Notes under the pieces: model-generated
Database searches by the model: none
What the model was told of the DNA's origin: nothing
What the model saw: only the letters and a program-made list of their open reading frames with translations
Program-made: the position numbers and the translations under genes
Assembly: GCF_900101595.1 (NCBI RefSeq)
Contig: NZ_FMYY01000007.1
Span: 114,288-178,287, forward strand
Direction: 5' to 3'
Origin: Paenibacillus sp. cl123
GTDB taxonomy: Bacteria; Bacillota; Bacilli; Paenibacillales; NBRC-103111
DNA length: 64,000 nucleotides
Shown: positions 30,655 through 38,549 of the stretch, piece by piece
How the letters are laid out: each line of letters opens with the position of its first letter
Numbering within the stretch: position 1 is the stretch's first letter

Positions 30655-32210
30655 ATGCGCCTAATTATCTCCATTAGCAGCGGCCGCGTCTTTTCCACAT
30701 TATCATAAGTTTTCAGGTTAGTCAGCTTGCCCAGAGCGATTTTAATTTCTCTTGCATTTTTCTCCAGATCAACAACTCGCTTTTCAGCGTATTCAATTGC
30801 CGCAAGTCTTGATTCAATTGTCGCGATATCCTTTTCGTACTGATCCTTTTCAAATTCATACTGTGCTGCATCAATTTCTTCGAGCATATGCTGACGTCTG
30901 ATCTCGAATAACAGTTTGCGGAAGCTTTCGAGATTCTTGGTGAGCTTCTTTTTTTCTTTCTCCCGGTCATTGCCTCCATCATTGGCACCGAGCATGATCG
31001 ATTGGATGCCTTCCTTCTCAATCAACTTCATTTTCTCCCGCATGAGCTTGATTAGCTCGGCGATAATATCATCTCGAAATGGCTGGTATGGTATCCATTT
31101 GTCATTATTGCATCCCCGAGCGCCCATCCTTCTCCGCCGCGAGCAAGCAAGATACCGATACTCATAATTTTCACTTTTTGGCTTCTTTCCGGCCATAGAA
31201 ACCATTGCGGAACCACATGATTCACAAAATATTAGCTTCGCAAAGACATTAACGAAATTCCTTCTGCCGCCCCTTGTATTTCCGCCTTGCTGCAGCCTAG
31301 CCCCTTTGACTTTGTCGAACAATTCCTTTGAAATTATAGCTTCATGTGTTTGAAACTTAGTTCTTTTCCACTCAGATTCAGGTTTCTTCACTAGCTTTTT
31401 TCTGCGATCCATTAGATTGCTTAGGTCATTATAAGCAACCTCATTCGTAAATTTACCAAAGACCGTATACCCTGTGTAATTTTCGTTTTTAAGAATATTT
31501 TGTACCGATGTGAGCCCGAATGGGCCTCCAAAATAGGACGGGTATTGAACGCCAGCAGGGTTTTCTCCATTCAGGTACTTTGTGATACTCTTTGCCCCCA
31601 TGCCCTCACTGGCCAGTTCGAAAATCATCCTCACGATTTCAGCCTTTTCGGGAACAATTTCGAGGGATTTACGAGGTTTTCCATTGATTCCTTCCCCGGG
31701 TACAAGTACTTTTTTATATCCATAAGGGGCGATAGATCCCGTGAAGTTACCGGCTTCCGCGGACTCATTGATCCCCCGCCTGGATGAAACGCTTATAGCT
31801 CCGCTCTGATCTTGGTTTACTACGGACTTTATTCCGAAGAGGAGCTCGTCGTCTTTTAAGGCGGAATCATATCCATCCTCGATCGAAATAACCCTTACCT
31901 TCAGCGCGTTCACCAAAGTCCTTTTCAGCGAGATGGCATCTAATGCATCGCGACTAAACCTAGATAGAGACGCGAAAAAGAGGGTATCGATTTCACCCCT
32001 CTTGGCATCCGCAATCATTCGCATGACGTCGTCCCTGCTCATCATACTCGTCGCTGAATCCCTGTCCTCATAGACATGGTCAATCTCCATCTCCATGCGG
32101 CTTGCGTGGGATCGTATCATTGATTCTTGGTGTTCTGGGCTATCCTGTTGAGTTTCCTTTAACGTTGATACGCGTACGTAAGCTGCTTTTTTCTTCTTCT
32201 TTTTGCTCAT
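30609..32210 (-). CDS. Large serine integrase/recombinase
   Basis: The start at 32210 follows GGAGGAAACGTGTA. The 533-residue protein has a resolvase domain (YVRVST with nucleophile Ser15; FFASLSRFSRDALDAISLKR) and a recombinase domain (GSIAPYGYKKV, GMGAKSITKYLNG). It also has a zinc ribbon (FCESCG ... ACSRRRRMGARGC) and a C-terminal coiled coil, as in phiC31/A118-type integrases. It integrates the phage at the inferred att site formed by its own 3' end. The final codons lie inside the 78-bp repeat, so the gene stays intact in the hybrid sites. Confidence 0.93.
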   Translation of the reverse strand: MSKKKKKKAAYVRVSTLKETQQDSPEHQESMIRSHASRMEMEIDHVYEDRDSATSMMSRDDVMRMIADAKRGEIDTLFFASLSRFSRDALDAISLKRTLVNALKVRVISIEDGYDSALKDDELLFGIKSVVNQDQSGAISVSSRRGINESAEAGNFTGSIAPYGYKKVLVPGEGINGKPRKSLEIVPEKAEIVRMIFELASEGMGAKSITKYLNGENPAGVQYPSYFGGPFGLTSVQNILKNENYTGYTVFGKFTNEVAYNDLSNLMDRRKKLVKKPESEWKRTKFQTHEAIISKELFDKVKGARLQQGGNTRGGRRNFVNVFAKLIFCESCGSAMVSMAGKKPKSENYEYRYLACSRRRRMGARGCNNDKWIPYQPFRDDIIAELIKLMREKMKLIEKEGIQSIMLGANDGGNDREKEKKKLTKNLESFRKLLFEIRRQHMLEEIDAAQYEFEKDQYEKDIATIESRLAAIEYAEKRVVDLEKNAREIKIALGKLTNLKTYDNVEKTRPLLMEIIRRIDINHEGQARLQTYL

Positions 32211-32400
32211 TACACGTTTCCTCCGTAATGTATTTAGTCAAAACATCATCAAGATTGTACGCTATAACTCCATTTTTCTCCAGCACTTTTTTGATTTCTC
32301 TCTTGACGATGGACCTCATAATTTCGTCGGATTTGTCCCCAACACGGATTACTTCGATACTGTAGGCTTTTGCTTTTTGCTTGTTGCCACCTCTACCCAT
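32140..32400 (-). CDS. Small basic protein overlapping the integrase start
   Basis: The frame starts near 32400 (ATG; alternatives at 32406/32409) and overlaps the integrase gene by 71 bases in another frame. The ~86-residue product (GRGGNKQKAKAYSIEVIRVG, SIVKREIKKVLEKNG) is basic and helical. Directionality factors of serine integrases are often small proteins encoded nearby, so that role is possible but unproven. Confidence 0.6.
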   Translation of the reverse strand: MGRGGNKQKAKAYSIEVIRVGDKSDEIMRSIVKREIKKVLEKNGVIAYNLDDVLTKYITEETCNEQKEEEKSSLRTRINVKGNSTG

Positions 32401-32438
32401 CGGCATCACCCACTTTTATCTTATGAGGAGGGGCTTGG

Positions 32439-32912
32439 TTAACTTGCCCCTCCGTCCTCCCTCTTTTTTACAACCACTAGCTCCATAAAAAATGCCAGCT
32501 TATAAAATGCCTTCCAACGAATTTTGTCATACTTCCCCTGACTAATCGGCGGATTGAATTTGTGATTATAAACATTTTGATCAGTAAGATAATCCGCCTC
32601 GGACGTCATGTATCGCTCCATGATCAAAAATTTCTCCATCCGCGGCAGCCGGTTGACAGCTCGCTCGACTTGCTCGATGTGTGCTTTTCGGGCCGCCTGA
32701 GCGTCGACGTTGAATATTGCGATCTTAGCCGTCTGATCGCTCGTTACGTCGGTATTGCTCCGCGGAGTGTCGTCATAAGAGGCTGTGATCGTCGCCTCGC
32801 GCTCCTCGAAGCTCAGGAATTTGTATATCCGATAACGTTCGAGAGCCCCCTCGACGGCCTCCTTCGTTTGCTTCCGGTCCACTTCCGGCAGTTCGAATCC
32901 CATTTGCCCCAT
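32439..32912 (-). CDS. ArpU-family late transcription regulator
   Basis: The 157-residue protein (FELPEVDRKQTKEAVEGALE, RLPRMEKFLIMERYM, PPISQGKYDKIRWKAFYKL) matches ArpU/RinA-type phage proteins, sigma-like regulators that switch on late genes. It lies at the end of the early operon, just before the integrase and packaging modules, as expected. It could also activate the structural genes of the defective left copy. Confidence 0.85.
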   Translation of the reverse strand: MGQMGFELPEVDRKQTKEAVEGALERYRIYKFLSFEEREATITASYDDTPRSNTDVTSDQTAKIAIFNVDAQAARKAHIEQVERAVNRLPRMEKFLIMERYMTSEADYLTDQNVYNHKFNPPISQGKYDKIRWKAFYKLAFFMELVVVKKREDGGAS

Positions 32913-32978
32913 GCGCGCAGCTCGCTCCTTTCTTGGAGGAAGCCCCCGCGGTGATCGGGGGCATTGATTATATGGACG

Positions 32979-33584
32979 TTAAAACGGCAAATCCTCATCG
33001 CTGGCCTGCTCCATCAGGTCGTCGGCATCATCTGCCGCCGGCGCCGCTTGCTCAGCTTTCTGTTCCTGCTCAGTCGCCTTCCGTGGCCGTCCCCGTCTTG
33101 TCCGAGCCTGCTGCAGATCCGTCACATTCTCGGTCCCTTGTGGTGGTGCGTCGCCGTCTCCAGGCGGCACATCATCAATCGACACCTGATTCGGGTCAGT
33201 CTCGACCGTACCGTCGCCGTTGACTGTATACTCGATGCCCTCGTGCGGCGGTTCCTGTTGGTAATCACCCAAGGACATTTGCGCGGCTGCAATTGTCAGG
33301 AGCACGGTTGAACCGGCCTTGCGATAAAAATCATAGGACTGGGACACTGACGAGTTGCCCTTAACGATAAAGTCGAGGGTCGTCTTCTTGGCATCCTGGA
33401 CAACCTTCGAAAACTCTGCCGTCAGCTTCGATTCAACGCCGTCAATCTCCAGCTCCACGACCTCCCTGCACAGCTCGTTCAGTTCGGGGTTCTTTTCGTC
33501 ATCGCCGGTCAAATAAAATTGGATGAGTTCTTTTTTCGAGTCCTTCGTTTGCTTGTTAAATGATGCACGGATTTTAATAGCCAT
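32979..33584 (-). CDS. Putative phage single-strand DNA-binding protein with SSB-type acidic tip
   Basis: The 201-residue protein has a ~115-residue N-terminal domain (IKIRASFNKQTKDSKKELIQ), a disordered Gln/Pro/Ala-rich linker with RRGRPRK, and the C-terminus ASDEDLPF. The last residues match the conserved DDDIPF tip by which SSB recruits replication partners. The N-terminal domain is not an obvious OB fold by eye, so the ssDNA-binding role rests on the tip, the layout and the replication neighbourhood. Confidence 0.6.
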   Translation of the reverse strand: MAIKIRASFNKQTKDSKKELIQFYLTGDDEKNPELNELCREVVELEIDGVESKLTAEFSKVVQDAKKTTLDFIVKGNSSVSQSYDFYRKAGSTVLLTIAAAQMSLGDYQQEPPHEGIEYTVNGDGTVETDPNQVSIDDVPPGDGDAPPQGTENVTDLQQARTRRGRPRKATEQEQKAEQAAPAADDADDLMEQASDEDLPF

Positions 33585-33586
33585 AG

Positions 33587-33886
33587 TTATTTGCTCCCCT
33601 CGGTACGTTTGGATTTTTCGAACAAGTTTTTAATCAATGCTTCTTGCTTGCGGATTTCTTGAGTCAGTGCTTTCAGATCAGCAGCGCAACTGTTTGAAAC
33701 ATTGTGCTTATGGAGAATGTAGCTCACGCAGCCGGGCAACGATTGGAAGTTGGCGATGATTTTGTGGGTGGTAACGTCCTGTCCTTTCGCCTCATCGAAA
33801 CGCGGTGGAGCGTACTTCTTTATGACAAAACCGAACCCGGTAGATGAATCCTCGATGTAGAGATCATCCTCGACTTGAATTTTCAC
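33587..33886 (-). CDS. Hypothetical early protein
   Basis: GTG start after GGAGGAAACAACT. The 99-residue product (KIQVEDDLYIEDSSTGFGFV) is beta-rich at the N-terminus with a coiled C-terminus (LTQEIRKQEALIKNLFEKS). It overlaps the following HTH-like gene by 23 bases. Function unknown. Confidence 0.6.
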   Translation of the reverse strand: MKIQVEDDLYIEDSSTGFGFVIKKYAPPRFDEAKGQDVTTHKIIANFQSLPGCVSYILHKHNVSNSCAADLKALTQEIRKQEALIKNLFEKSKRTEGSK

Positions 33887-34142
33887 AGTTGTTTCCTCCT
33901 ATCCCTGTGCTCTTTCCCAGCAGCTGCATGGCGGCCTCTTCGAGATTCATTGCTCTGATGCCCCATTTGACCAAATGCCGGTTATAAAGGGTGTTGAAAC
34001 TGATACCCTGCTCGTCAGCGATCCGCTGCCGGCTCTTGCCGGCGATCCGCTCGAGCAGATACTGCTCTTTTGAGAGGCGGAATTTTTTGACTGAGTCCGG
34101 CGGGCCAGCGATGATATAGTTTTTCTTACGGGGTCTTCCCAC
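33864..34142 (-). CDS. Small HTH-like DNA-binding protein
   Basis: GTG start with GAGGAGATGAGGCA upstream. The 92-residue product starts with a basic GRPRKKN AT-hook-like motif. A helix-turn-helix follows (IAGKSRQRIADEQGISFNTL). It resembles phage helicase/terminase-type HTH proteins; the target is unknown. Confidence 0.6.
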   Translation of the reverse strand: MGRPRKKNYIIAGPPDSVKKFRLSKEQYLLERIAGKSRQRIADEQGISFNTLYNRHLVKWGIRAMNLEEAAMQLLGKSTGIGGNNCENSSRG

Positions 34143-34154
34143 TGCCTCATCTCC

Positions 34155-34802
34155 TCAAAATAAGATCGTTTGTTCTGTTTTTTGAGCGCGCTTCGCCGGT
34201 CCCCGAGCAGCTGCACCGGGTTTCTTCGTTTTCCCCTTCTTCTTGGCCGAGTCTGGATCGATGATCGACTCCAGCACCTCTCGTTGATAGTCGGGGTATG
34301 TTGCCGGGTCCCTGCCGGCTTTAACGGCATGCAGAGCTTCGGCAATGCGTGCCAGGACATAAGCGTCTGCGATGTTGTCCGTTGGTGCCCTAAAGCCCCA
34401 TATCCGCTCAACAGCCTGCTGCACGAGTTTCTTGACCGTCGGTCCTGGCAACCGTTTCTTACTGCCCTTAACCCCGGTCCACTCCGAGACATCCACGAAC
34501 TTCTTAAGCTGGCCCGGTGCAGCCACTTCAAATGCTCCGACAATCCGATCCGCCGCCAGCCTGGCCGCCCAGTTATTTCCGCTGCTTACCTTGTTTGTGT
34601 CTTGGGCATCCAGCGCAAAGCCTTCGATACAAACGTTGTCGCCTTTTTGCAGATGCCGGAGCACCTCATCGTGGAGCGTCCGGATCTTGCGTGGTGTGGA
34701 TGCCCCTGCTCCGGTCAACTCTTTGGCCGTCAAGATATCTCCGTTCGGGCCGAGCGCTACGAGCCCGGTGCGCGTCGCTGGATCTATACCGATGTGCCGT
34801 AT
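34155..34802 (-). CDS. RuvC-like Holliday junction resolvase, apparent AUA start
   Basis: The first conventional start (TTG 34733) would remove the catalytic N-terminal strand. Extending to an ATA at 34802, 8 bases after a perfect AGGAGG, restores RHIGIDPATRTGLVAL, the RNase H-like strand with its catalytic Asp7. The next in-frame codon set upstream contains a stop (TAG), so the gene must begin between. The 215-residue product ends with a basic tail and a PIP-like TEQTILF. It would resolve branched phage DNA before packaging. Confidence 0.7.
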   Translation of the reverse strand: MRHIGIDPATRTGLVALGPNGDILTAKELTGAGASTPRKIRTLHDEVLRHLQKGDNVCIEGFALDAQDTNKVSSGNNWAARLAADRIVGAFEVAAPGQLKKFVDVSEWTGVKGSKKRLPGPTVKKLVQQAVERIWGFRAPTDNIADAYVLARIAEALHAVKAGRDPATYPDYQREVLESIIDPDSAKKKGKTKKPGAAARGPAKRAQKTEQTILF

Positions 34803-34920
34803 GGGTACCGCCTCCTAGGCTTTTTTGATGTAATGGCAGCCAGTAAACCGCTCCAATGGCCTCGCCATCATGCGTAATGACATCTACGATATAAGAACCG
34901 AAGTATGGGTCAATGGGCAT
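34666..34920 (-). CDS. Small protein with strong ribosome site, frame running into the resolvase gene
   Basis: ATG 34920 follows GGGAGGCACACC. The first ~35 residues (PIDPYFGSYIVDVITHDGEA, VYWLPLH) look like a real protein. After the run CAAAAAAGCC the frame continues for ~50 residues inside the resolvase gene with arginine-rich, shadow-like composition. One base fewer in the A-run would end it at the TAG overlapping the resolvase ribosome site. The downstream part may therefore be spurious. Confidence 0.4.
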   Translation of the reverse strand: MPIDPYFGSYIVDVITHDGEAIGAVYWLPLHQKSLGGGTHTAHRYRSSDAHRARSARPERRYLDGQRVDRSRGIHTTQDPDAPR

Positions 34921-35182
34921 GGTGTGCCTCCCTGCGCAGTCCCATCGGCAGTCCGAGCTTGTTTGCCTCTCCGAGCACTGTCTGCGGCGGTATACCCAGG
35001 TAATCTCCGATATCAGCGATCGTATGCGTCGGCCACATCCGGACTAGGTCGACGATCATGTTTGCTCCCAGAGCACGCGACTGAAGCTCCCGCGCTGCCT
35101 CGTACCGGTCGTCAAGAACAACATCTCTCGCCGTGGCAACCTCATAAAGATGACGCTTCGTCATTTCGGATGCGCTGATCAT
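34910..35182 (-). CDS. HTH-type hypothetical protein
   Basis: The 90-residue product has an N-terminal helix pair and a C-terminal helix-turn-helix (HTIADIGDYLGIPPQTVLGE). Its ATG overlaps the stop of the preceding HTH gene (ATGA). Probably a small DNA-binding early protein. Confidence 0.6.
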   Translation of the reverse strand: MISASEMTKRHLYEVATARDVVLDDRYEAARELQSRALGANMIVDLVRMWPTHTIADIGDYLGIPPQTVLGEANKLGLPMGLRREAHHAH

Positions 35183-35388
35183 ACATTGAACACCCGAATC
35201 ATGGGCTGCACATCCAAGCGCGACGCATTGCCATTATGCCGCTGGATTTCAGCCTGTCTCCGTACCATAAACCGGATGCGCGGGGAGAGCTGCAGCAATT
35301 GCTTGAGGTGACGCTGTACGGCGCCCTTGTTGGTATCCAGTTCTTCCGCGATCTGCCGGATCGTCATCCGGCGGTGGACGTACAGCAC
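35179..35388 (-). CDS. Small winged-helix/HTH protein
   Basis: The 69 residues from GTG 35388 contain MTIRQIAEELDTNKGAVQRH, an HTH. No ribosome site precedes that GTG. In frame, 13 codons upstream, an ATC at 35427 sits 6 bases after AAGGGAGGG and would add DHQTAAIRTKVFV, giving a fuller domain. Start therefore uncertain. It is coupled to the next HTH gene. Confidence 0.6.
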   Translation of the reverse strand: MLYVHRRMTIRQIAEELDTNKGAVQRHLKQLLQLSPRIRFMVRRQAEIQRHNGNASRLDVQPMIRVFNV

Positions 35389-35455
35389 GAATACTTTCGT
35401 CCGGATCGCTGCTGTTTGGTGGTCGATGGTTAGCCCTCCCTTGTATTTAGGTGCC

Positions 35456-35800
35456 TTACTCGGCCAGATCTTTGGAATAGTTATATTGATCCTGTGTTAT
35501 CTCGATGTTCACTGGCTCGTAGTGTTCGCAGACACCCTCAAAATCCAATGAAATGCAGGCGTTTTCTCCATATTTTTCGATCAGCACTTGCTTCCATTTC
35601 GCGTGCAATGCCTTGTGCTCTTCGAAATCAGCGGCTGTCGGCCTTGACAAATCCTTGCGAACGACCATATAAGCGTTCTGGATGTCGTTTAAAGTAACAT
35701 CCAGGTTTTCATCATCCCAGTCTCCGACATCCATACTTGCCGCCAGATATCTGTCTGGATTGGATTTATTACGCAATACCATTACAGGCACTTTGTTCAT
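35456..35800 (-). CDS. Hypothetical early protein
   Basis: This 114-residue acidic protein ([40 protein letters not shown]) overlaps the DUF3850 gene by 4 bases. No known domain is recognised. Confidence 0.6.
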   Translation of the reverse strand: MNKVPVMVLRNKSNPDRYLAASMDVGDWDDENLDVTLNDIQNAYMVVRKDLSRPTAADFEEHKALHAKWKQVLIEKYGENACISLDFEGVCEHYEPVNIEITQDQYNYSKDLAE

Positions 35801-36054
35801 GGCTGTTCACCGTACTCCCAAGGCTTAATTCCCATCACTACGAATCCAGGACGCTGAGCGAAATCTGTCATGTATGTGACCTTTCGACTTATTAAATCGC
35901 CGGTGTATTTTTCCACCTTCGGGTCCCATTCAAGCAGGAGGAGATTATCTCCTACTTGGTAGTCCCTATCGTTTTCACGGATTTCGAAAGTCTTGCTTCC
36001 GTCCACCACCGCTTGGAAATATTCCGGCCAAGTTTTCAATCGGTGTTCCTTCAT
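35797..36054 (-). CDS. DUF3850 (ASCH/PUA-like) protein
   Basis: The 85-residue product ([34 protein letters not shown]) matches DUF3850, a small ASCH-like fold suspected of RNA binding and frequent in phages. It overlaps both neighbours by 4 bases. Confidence 0.8.
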   Translation of the reverse strand: MKEHRLKTWPEYFQAVVDGSKTFEIRENDRDYQVGDNLLLLEWDPKVEKYTGDLISRKVTYMTDFAQRPGFVVMGIKPWEYGEQP

Positions 36055-37106
36055 GGCTGTTCACTCTCCCCTCCGCCAACGAGCGGCATTTCACTCCAAA
36101 CTCGACCATCTAGCATACGGCCAGCAGCCTCTTTCCCGATCCGGCATACCGACGTATCAGGATCGAAGGTGTGCCAAAGCTTCCCTTTAATTCCGGGGTC
36201 ATTAGCACTGAGATCGTGAACTTTTTTCCATTCTCCCCATTGCTTGAAGAAGAACGGCACGCCAGCTGCATTGCACTGATTGCGGAGGCTCCTCGCCCAG
36301 TTTGGATGCATCGGTCGGGCATTCCGTCCGCTTTCGCCGCCGACGATGACCCAATTGATATGCTCGTTTGTCGGTTCTGACTCAGGGTAACCATGAATGT
36401 TATCAGGATCGTAATAACTCGGACTCCATCCTTGAGTAAGCAACCATTTACCTAGGTTTACTGGACCCAGTAACGGCTCGCAGCTCAGGAATCTGACGGC
36501 CGCAGGAGTCTGCAGCAGCAACGGTATTCGTTCATCAGCTGCCTGTTGATTCTCGACGCTCACACCTAGCCAGACGTTCGGGAGGGGCCAATCTATGCTC
36601 ACATCGTCAAAATATCCGGGAATTTCAACCCTTCCGTACTCACCCGTTTGCGCCGGGGTCCATCCTCCCCAACGCTTGCCAATATGTCTTGTTGGCACAT
36701 CCATCATATTAAAGGCGATCGTTTCATTAACGACCTCTTTCCTGTCAGACAAGTATTCTCTCATCCGCTCAGGCCGTTTGGTCAACACCTGGAACGTGTG
36801 CTGCGGGCAAAGCGCCATGACCGCGAAGACCCGATCAATGTACTCGTCCGGCACGTCCGGATGAAACAAGTCGCTCATGCTGTTGACGAATATCTTTCGC
36901 GGTCGCTTCCAACGCAGCGGCTGTCCTAATCTTTCAGGTCGCAGCGTCACCTTGAATCCCGATTCAAAATAATGCCCGGGTGTTCCCTCGAAGCGTTCCG
37001 CGAATGTTTTGGCGTAGCAGTTGCGGCATCCTTCGCTGACCTTAGTGCAGCCGGTTACCGGGTTCCAAGTCGAATCAGACCATTCTATTTTGGTTTTGTC
37101 GCTCAT
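36051..37106 (-). CDS. Gp37/Gp68 family protein (DUF5131)
   Basis: The 351-residue protein begins [16 protein letters not shown] and has Cys20, Cys27 and Cys30 ([11 protein letters not shown]). [12 protein letters not shown] and [10 protein letters not shown] follow. These are the marks of the phage Gp37/Gp68 (DUF5131) family, whose cysteine cluster and barrel-like repeats suggest a radical-SAM-like metalloprotein. Substrate unknown. It is coupled to DUF3850 and to a four-cysteine peptide gene. Confidence 0.85.
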   Translation of the reverse strand: MSDKTKIEWSDSTWNPVTGCTKVSEGCRNCYAKTFAERFEGTPGHYFESGFKVTLRPERLGQPLRWKRPRKIFVNSMSDLFHPDVPDEYIDRVFAVMALCPQHTFQVLTKRPERMREYLSDRKEVVNETIAFNMMDVPTRHIGKRWGGWTPAQTGEYGRVEIPGYFDDVSIDWPLPNVWLGVSVENQQAADERIPLLLQTPAAVRFLSCEPLLGPVNLGKWLLTQGWSPSYYDPDNIHGYPESEPTNEHINWVIVGGESGRNARPMHPNWARSLRNQCNAAGVPFFFKQWGEWKKVHDLSANDPGIKGKLWHTFDPDTSVCRIGKEAAGRMLDGRVWSEMPLVGGGESEQP

Positions 37107-37285
37107 ACTTCCCCTCCATCCCTCAACTCTTGAGCTTTACGATTAACCTCGTCTATCCACTTATCCAGCGCCTCTTGTCCTTGCCCGATGTATGAAACGC
37201 AAGCCGGACGTAAGGAGCATCCGCCGCAGTTTTTGGCGTAGTGCTGATTGCAGATGGACAGTGCCTCTGCAGATAAGTTTGTCAT
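37103..37285 (-). CDS. Small four-cysteine protein
   Basis: The 60-residue product has Cys12, Cys20, Cys23 and Cys29 (CNQHYAKNCGGCSLRPAC), which could bind zinc or an iron-sulfur cluster. It is directly coupled to the DUF5131 gene, so a partner role is possible. Confidence 0.6.
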   Translation of the reverse strand: MTNLSAEALSICNQHYAKNCGGCSLRPACVSYIGQGQEALDKWIDEVNRKAQELRDGGEV

Positions 37286-37632
37286 GCTGTCTCCCCCTTG
37301 AGAGCCAGTAGAGCCGCAATGGCTACTGCGTGAGGGGCTGTTTCAGCAAATGCGTGTTCACTATAAATCCCGAACCTTGCCGCCCATCTATCTCCGTAAC
37401 GCTTTCCAGGTACACTTAGTTCAAGGGAGTATTCTGCACGCATCTCCTCTACTACCAGTTCCATGCCAGACCAAGTCGTCGATAGATGCGCATGGAATGT
37501 TTTGCCGTCTTGCCTTTTTACTACGATCCCTGTCTTGGCAAAATAATGCTCCCAGCCGAAGGCGCTCGCCAACCTTGCGTCCAGTTGTTCACCTGCCGGT
37601 TGCTGGCGTATCTGCTCTACTGTGTAGGTCAT
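37282..37632 (-). CDS. Hypothetical early protein
   Basis: The 116-residue product (TYTVEQIRQQPAGEQLDARL, ASAFGWEHYF, AIAALLALKGETA) resembles small phage proteins of the BC1872 type. Overlaps of 4 bases on both sides place it firmly in the early operon. Function unknown. Confidence 0.6.
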   Translation of the reverse strand: MTYTVEQIRQQPAGEQLDARLASAFGWEHYFAKTGIVVKRQDGKTFHAHLSTTWSGMELVVEEMRAEYSLELSVPGKRYGDRWAARFGIYSEHAFAETAPHAVAIAALLALKGETA

Positions 37633-38078
37633 GGGGATACCTCCAGTAGATCGGGATTTTCGTAGATGTTGCTATGGATTTCAAGGGTCTGACCATCTTC
37701 GAAATTCAACGGTCCTCCTTTTCCGCCGCCCTCGTCGATGAACCAGCAGCTATACAGAAACTTCACTTCACCTTTCAAACTGAACCCCTTGTGTACTCCG
37801 TTATCCATATAGCCATTACCTTGGATTACGAAATCTTGATCAGGAACTGTAAGAGTCACGATGTCCCCTTCATAGACATCCTTGCCTTCCCTGTCCTTCA
37901 GGCCGGTATAGGGCAACATCTCAAAGTCAGACATGCGCAGTTTGTGAAATCCTTTACCATCGATGTCCAAGTACACGCCGAGGACTTTTGTCTCAAAATT
38001 GATACTCTCGATCTGTCCCGGTTGTAACATTATATTTAGGGGCTTGTAGAAAGCCTTGAACTTAATCTCTCTGGTCAT
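37629..38078 (-). CDS. YopX-family protein
   Basis: The 149-residue product has REIKFKAF, MLPYTGLKDREGKDVYEGDI and IHSNIYENPDLL, the conserved pattern of YopX proteins of Bacillales phages. The molecular function of the family is not known. Confidence 0.85.
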   Translation of the reverse strand: MTREIKFKAFYKPLNIMLQPGQIESINFETKVLGVYLDIDGKGFHKLRMSDFEMLPYTGLKDREGKDVYEGDIVTLTVPDQDFVIQGNGYMDNGVHKGFSLKGEVKFLYSCWFIDEGGGKGGPLNFEDGQTLEIHSNIYENPDLLEVSP

Positions 38079-38093
38079 ACCCTTATCTCCTCC

Positions 38094-38531
38094 CTAAATC
38101 ATTTCCCAAATCGTTTTTTGCCCCAGCGGATGACGATCCATCCGCGGCCTGCTCGGCACGCTCCAACTCTTGCCCGGCGTCTTGTATAGTTCCGTCCACC
38201 CGGCCGCCCGCAGGCTGGTTCCCGGCTCCTCGGCCAGTGTGTACGTCACGATCCTGCGATATCCCATCGCCTTAGCAGCGCGCCAAGCAGCTCCGTATAA
38301 CATGGAGGCGGCGTTGGCCGTGCCGTCCGTGCAGCAGCGTACCACCTCAAGCGTCCGGCCGTTGTCCAAATGTCGGGCGACCGGCCTGCCGACCATGATC
38401 ACGCCGACGACCTTGTCATCATCCGCAACGGCGATGCTAAATTTGTGGCCCTGCGGCGCTATGTGATGACGATGGTACTGCTTCACAAATTCGCAGGCAT
38501 CGGCAAATGTCGTCGGCTGTAGTGTCAGCAT
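38094..38531 (-). CDS. XF1762-family, GNAT-like protein
   Basis: The 145-residue product (FKQYHRHH-like segment VKQYHRHHIAPQGHKFSIAV, GRPVARHLDNGRTLEVVRCC, YRRIVTYTLAEEPGTSLRAA) matches the XF1762 family of phage proteins with an acetyltransferase-like fold. ATG 38531 is preceded by GGGAGGAGATAGCA, a leader shared with two neighbouring genes. Confidence 0.8.
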   Translation of the reverse strand: MLTLQPTTFADACEFVKQYHRHHIAPQGHKFSIAVADDDKVVGVIMVGRPVARHLDNGRTLEVVRCCTDGTANAASMLYGAAWRAAKAMGYRRIVTYTLAEEPGTSLRAAGWTELYKTPGKSWSVPSRPRMDRHPLGQKTIWEMI

Positions 38532-38549
38532 GGCTGCTATCTCCTCCCT

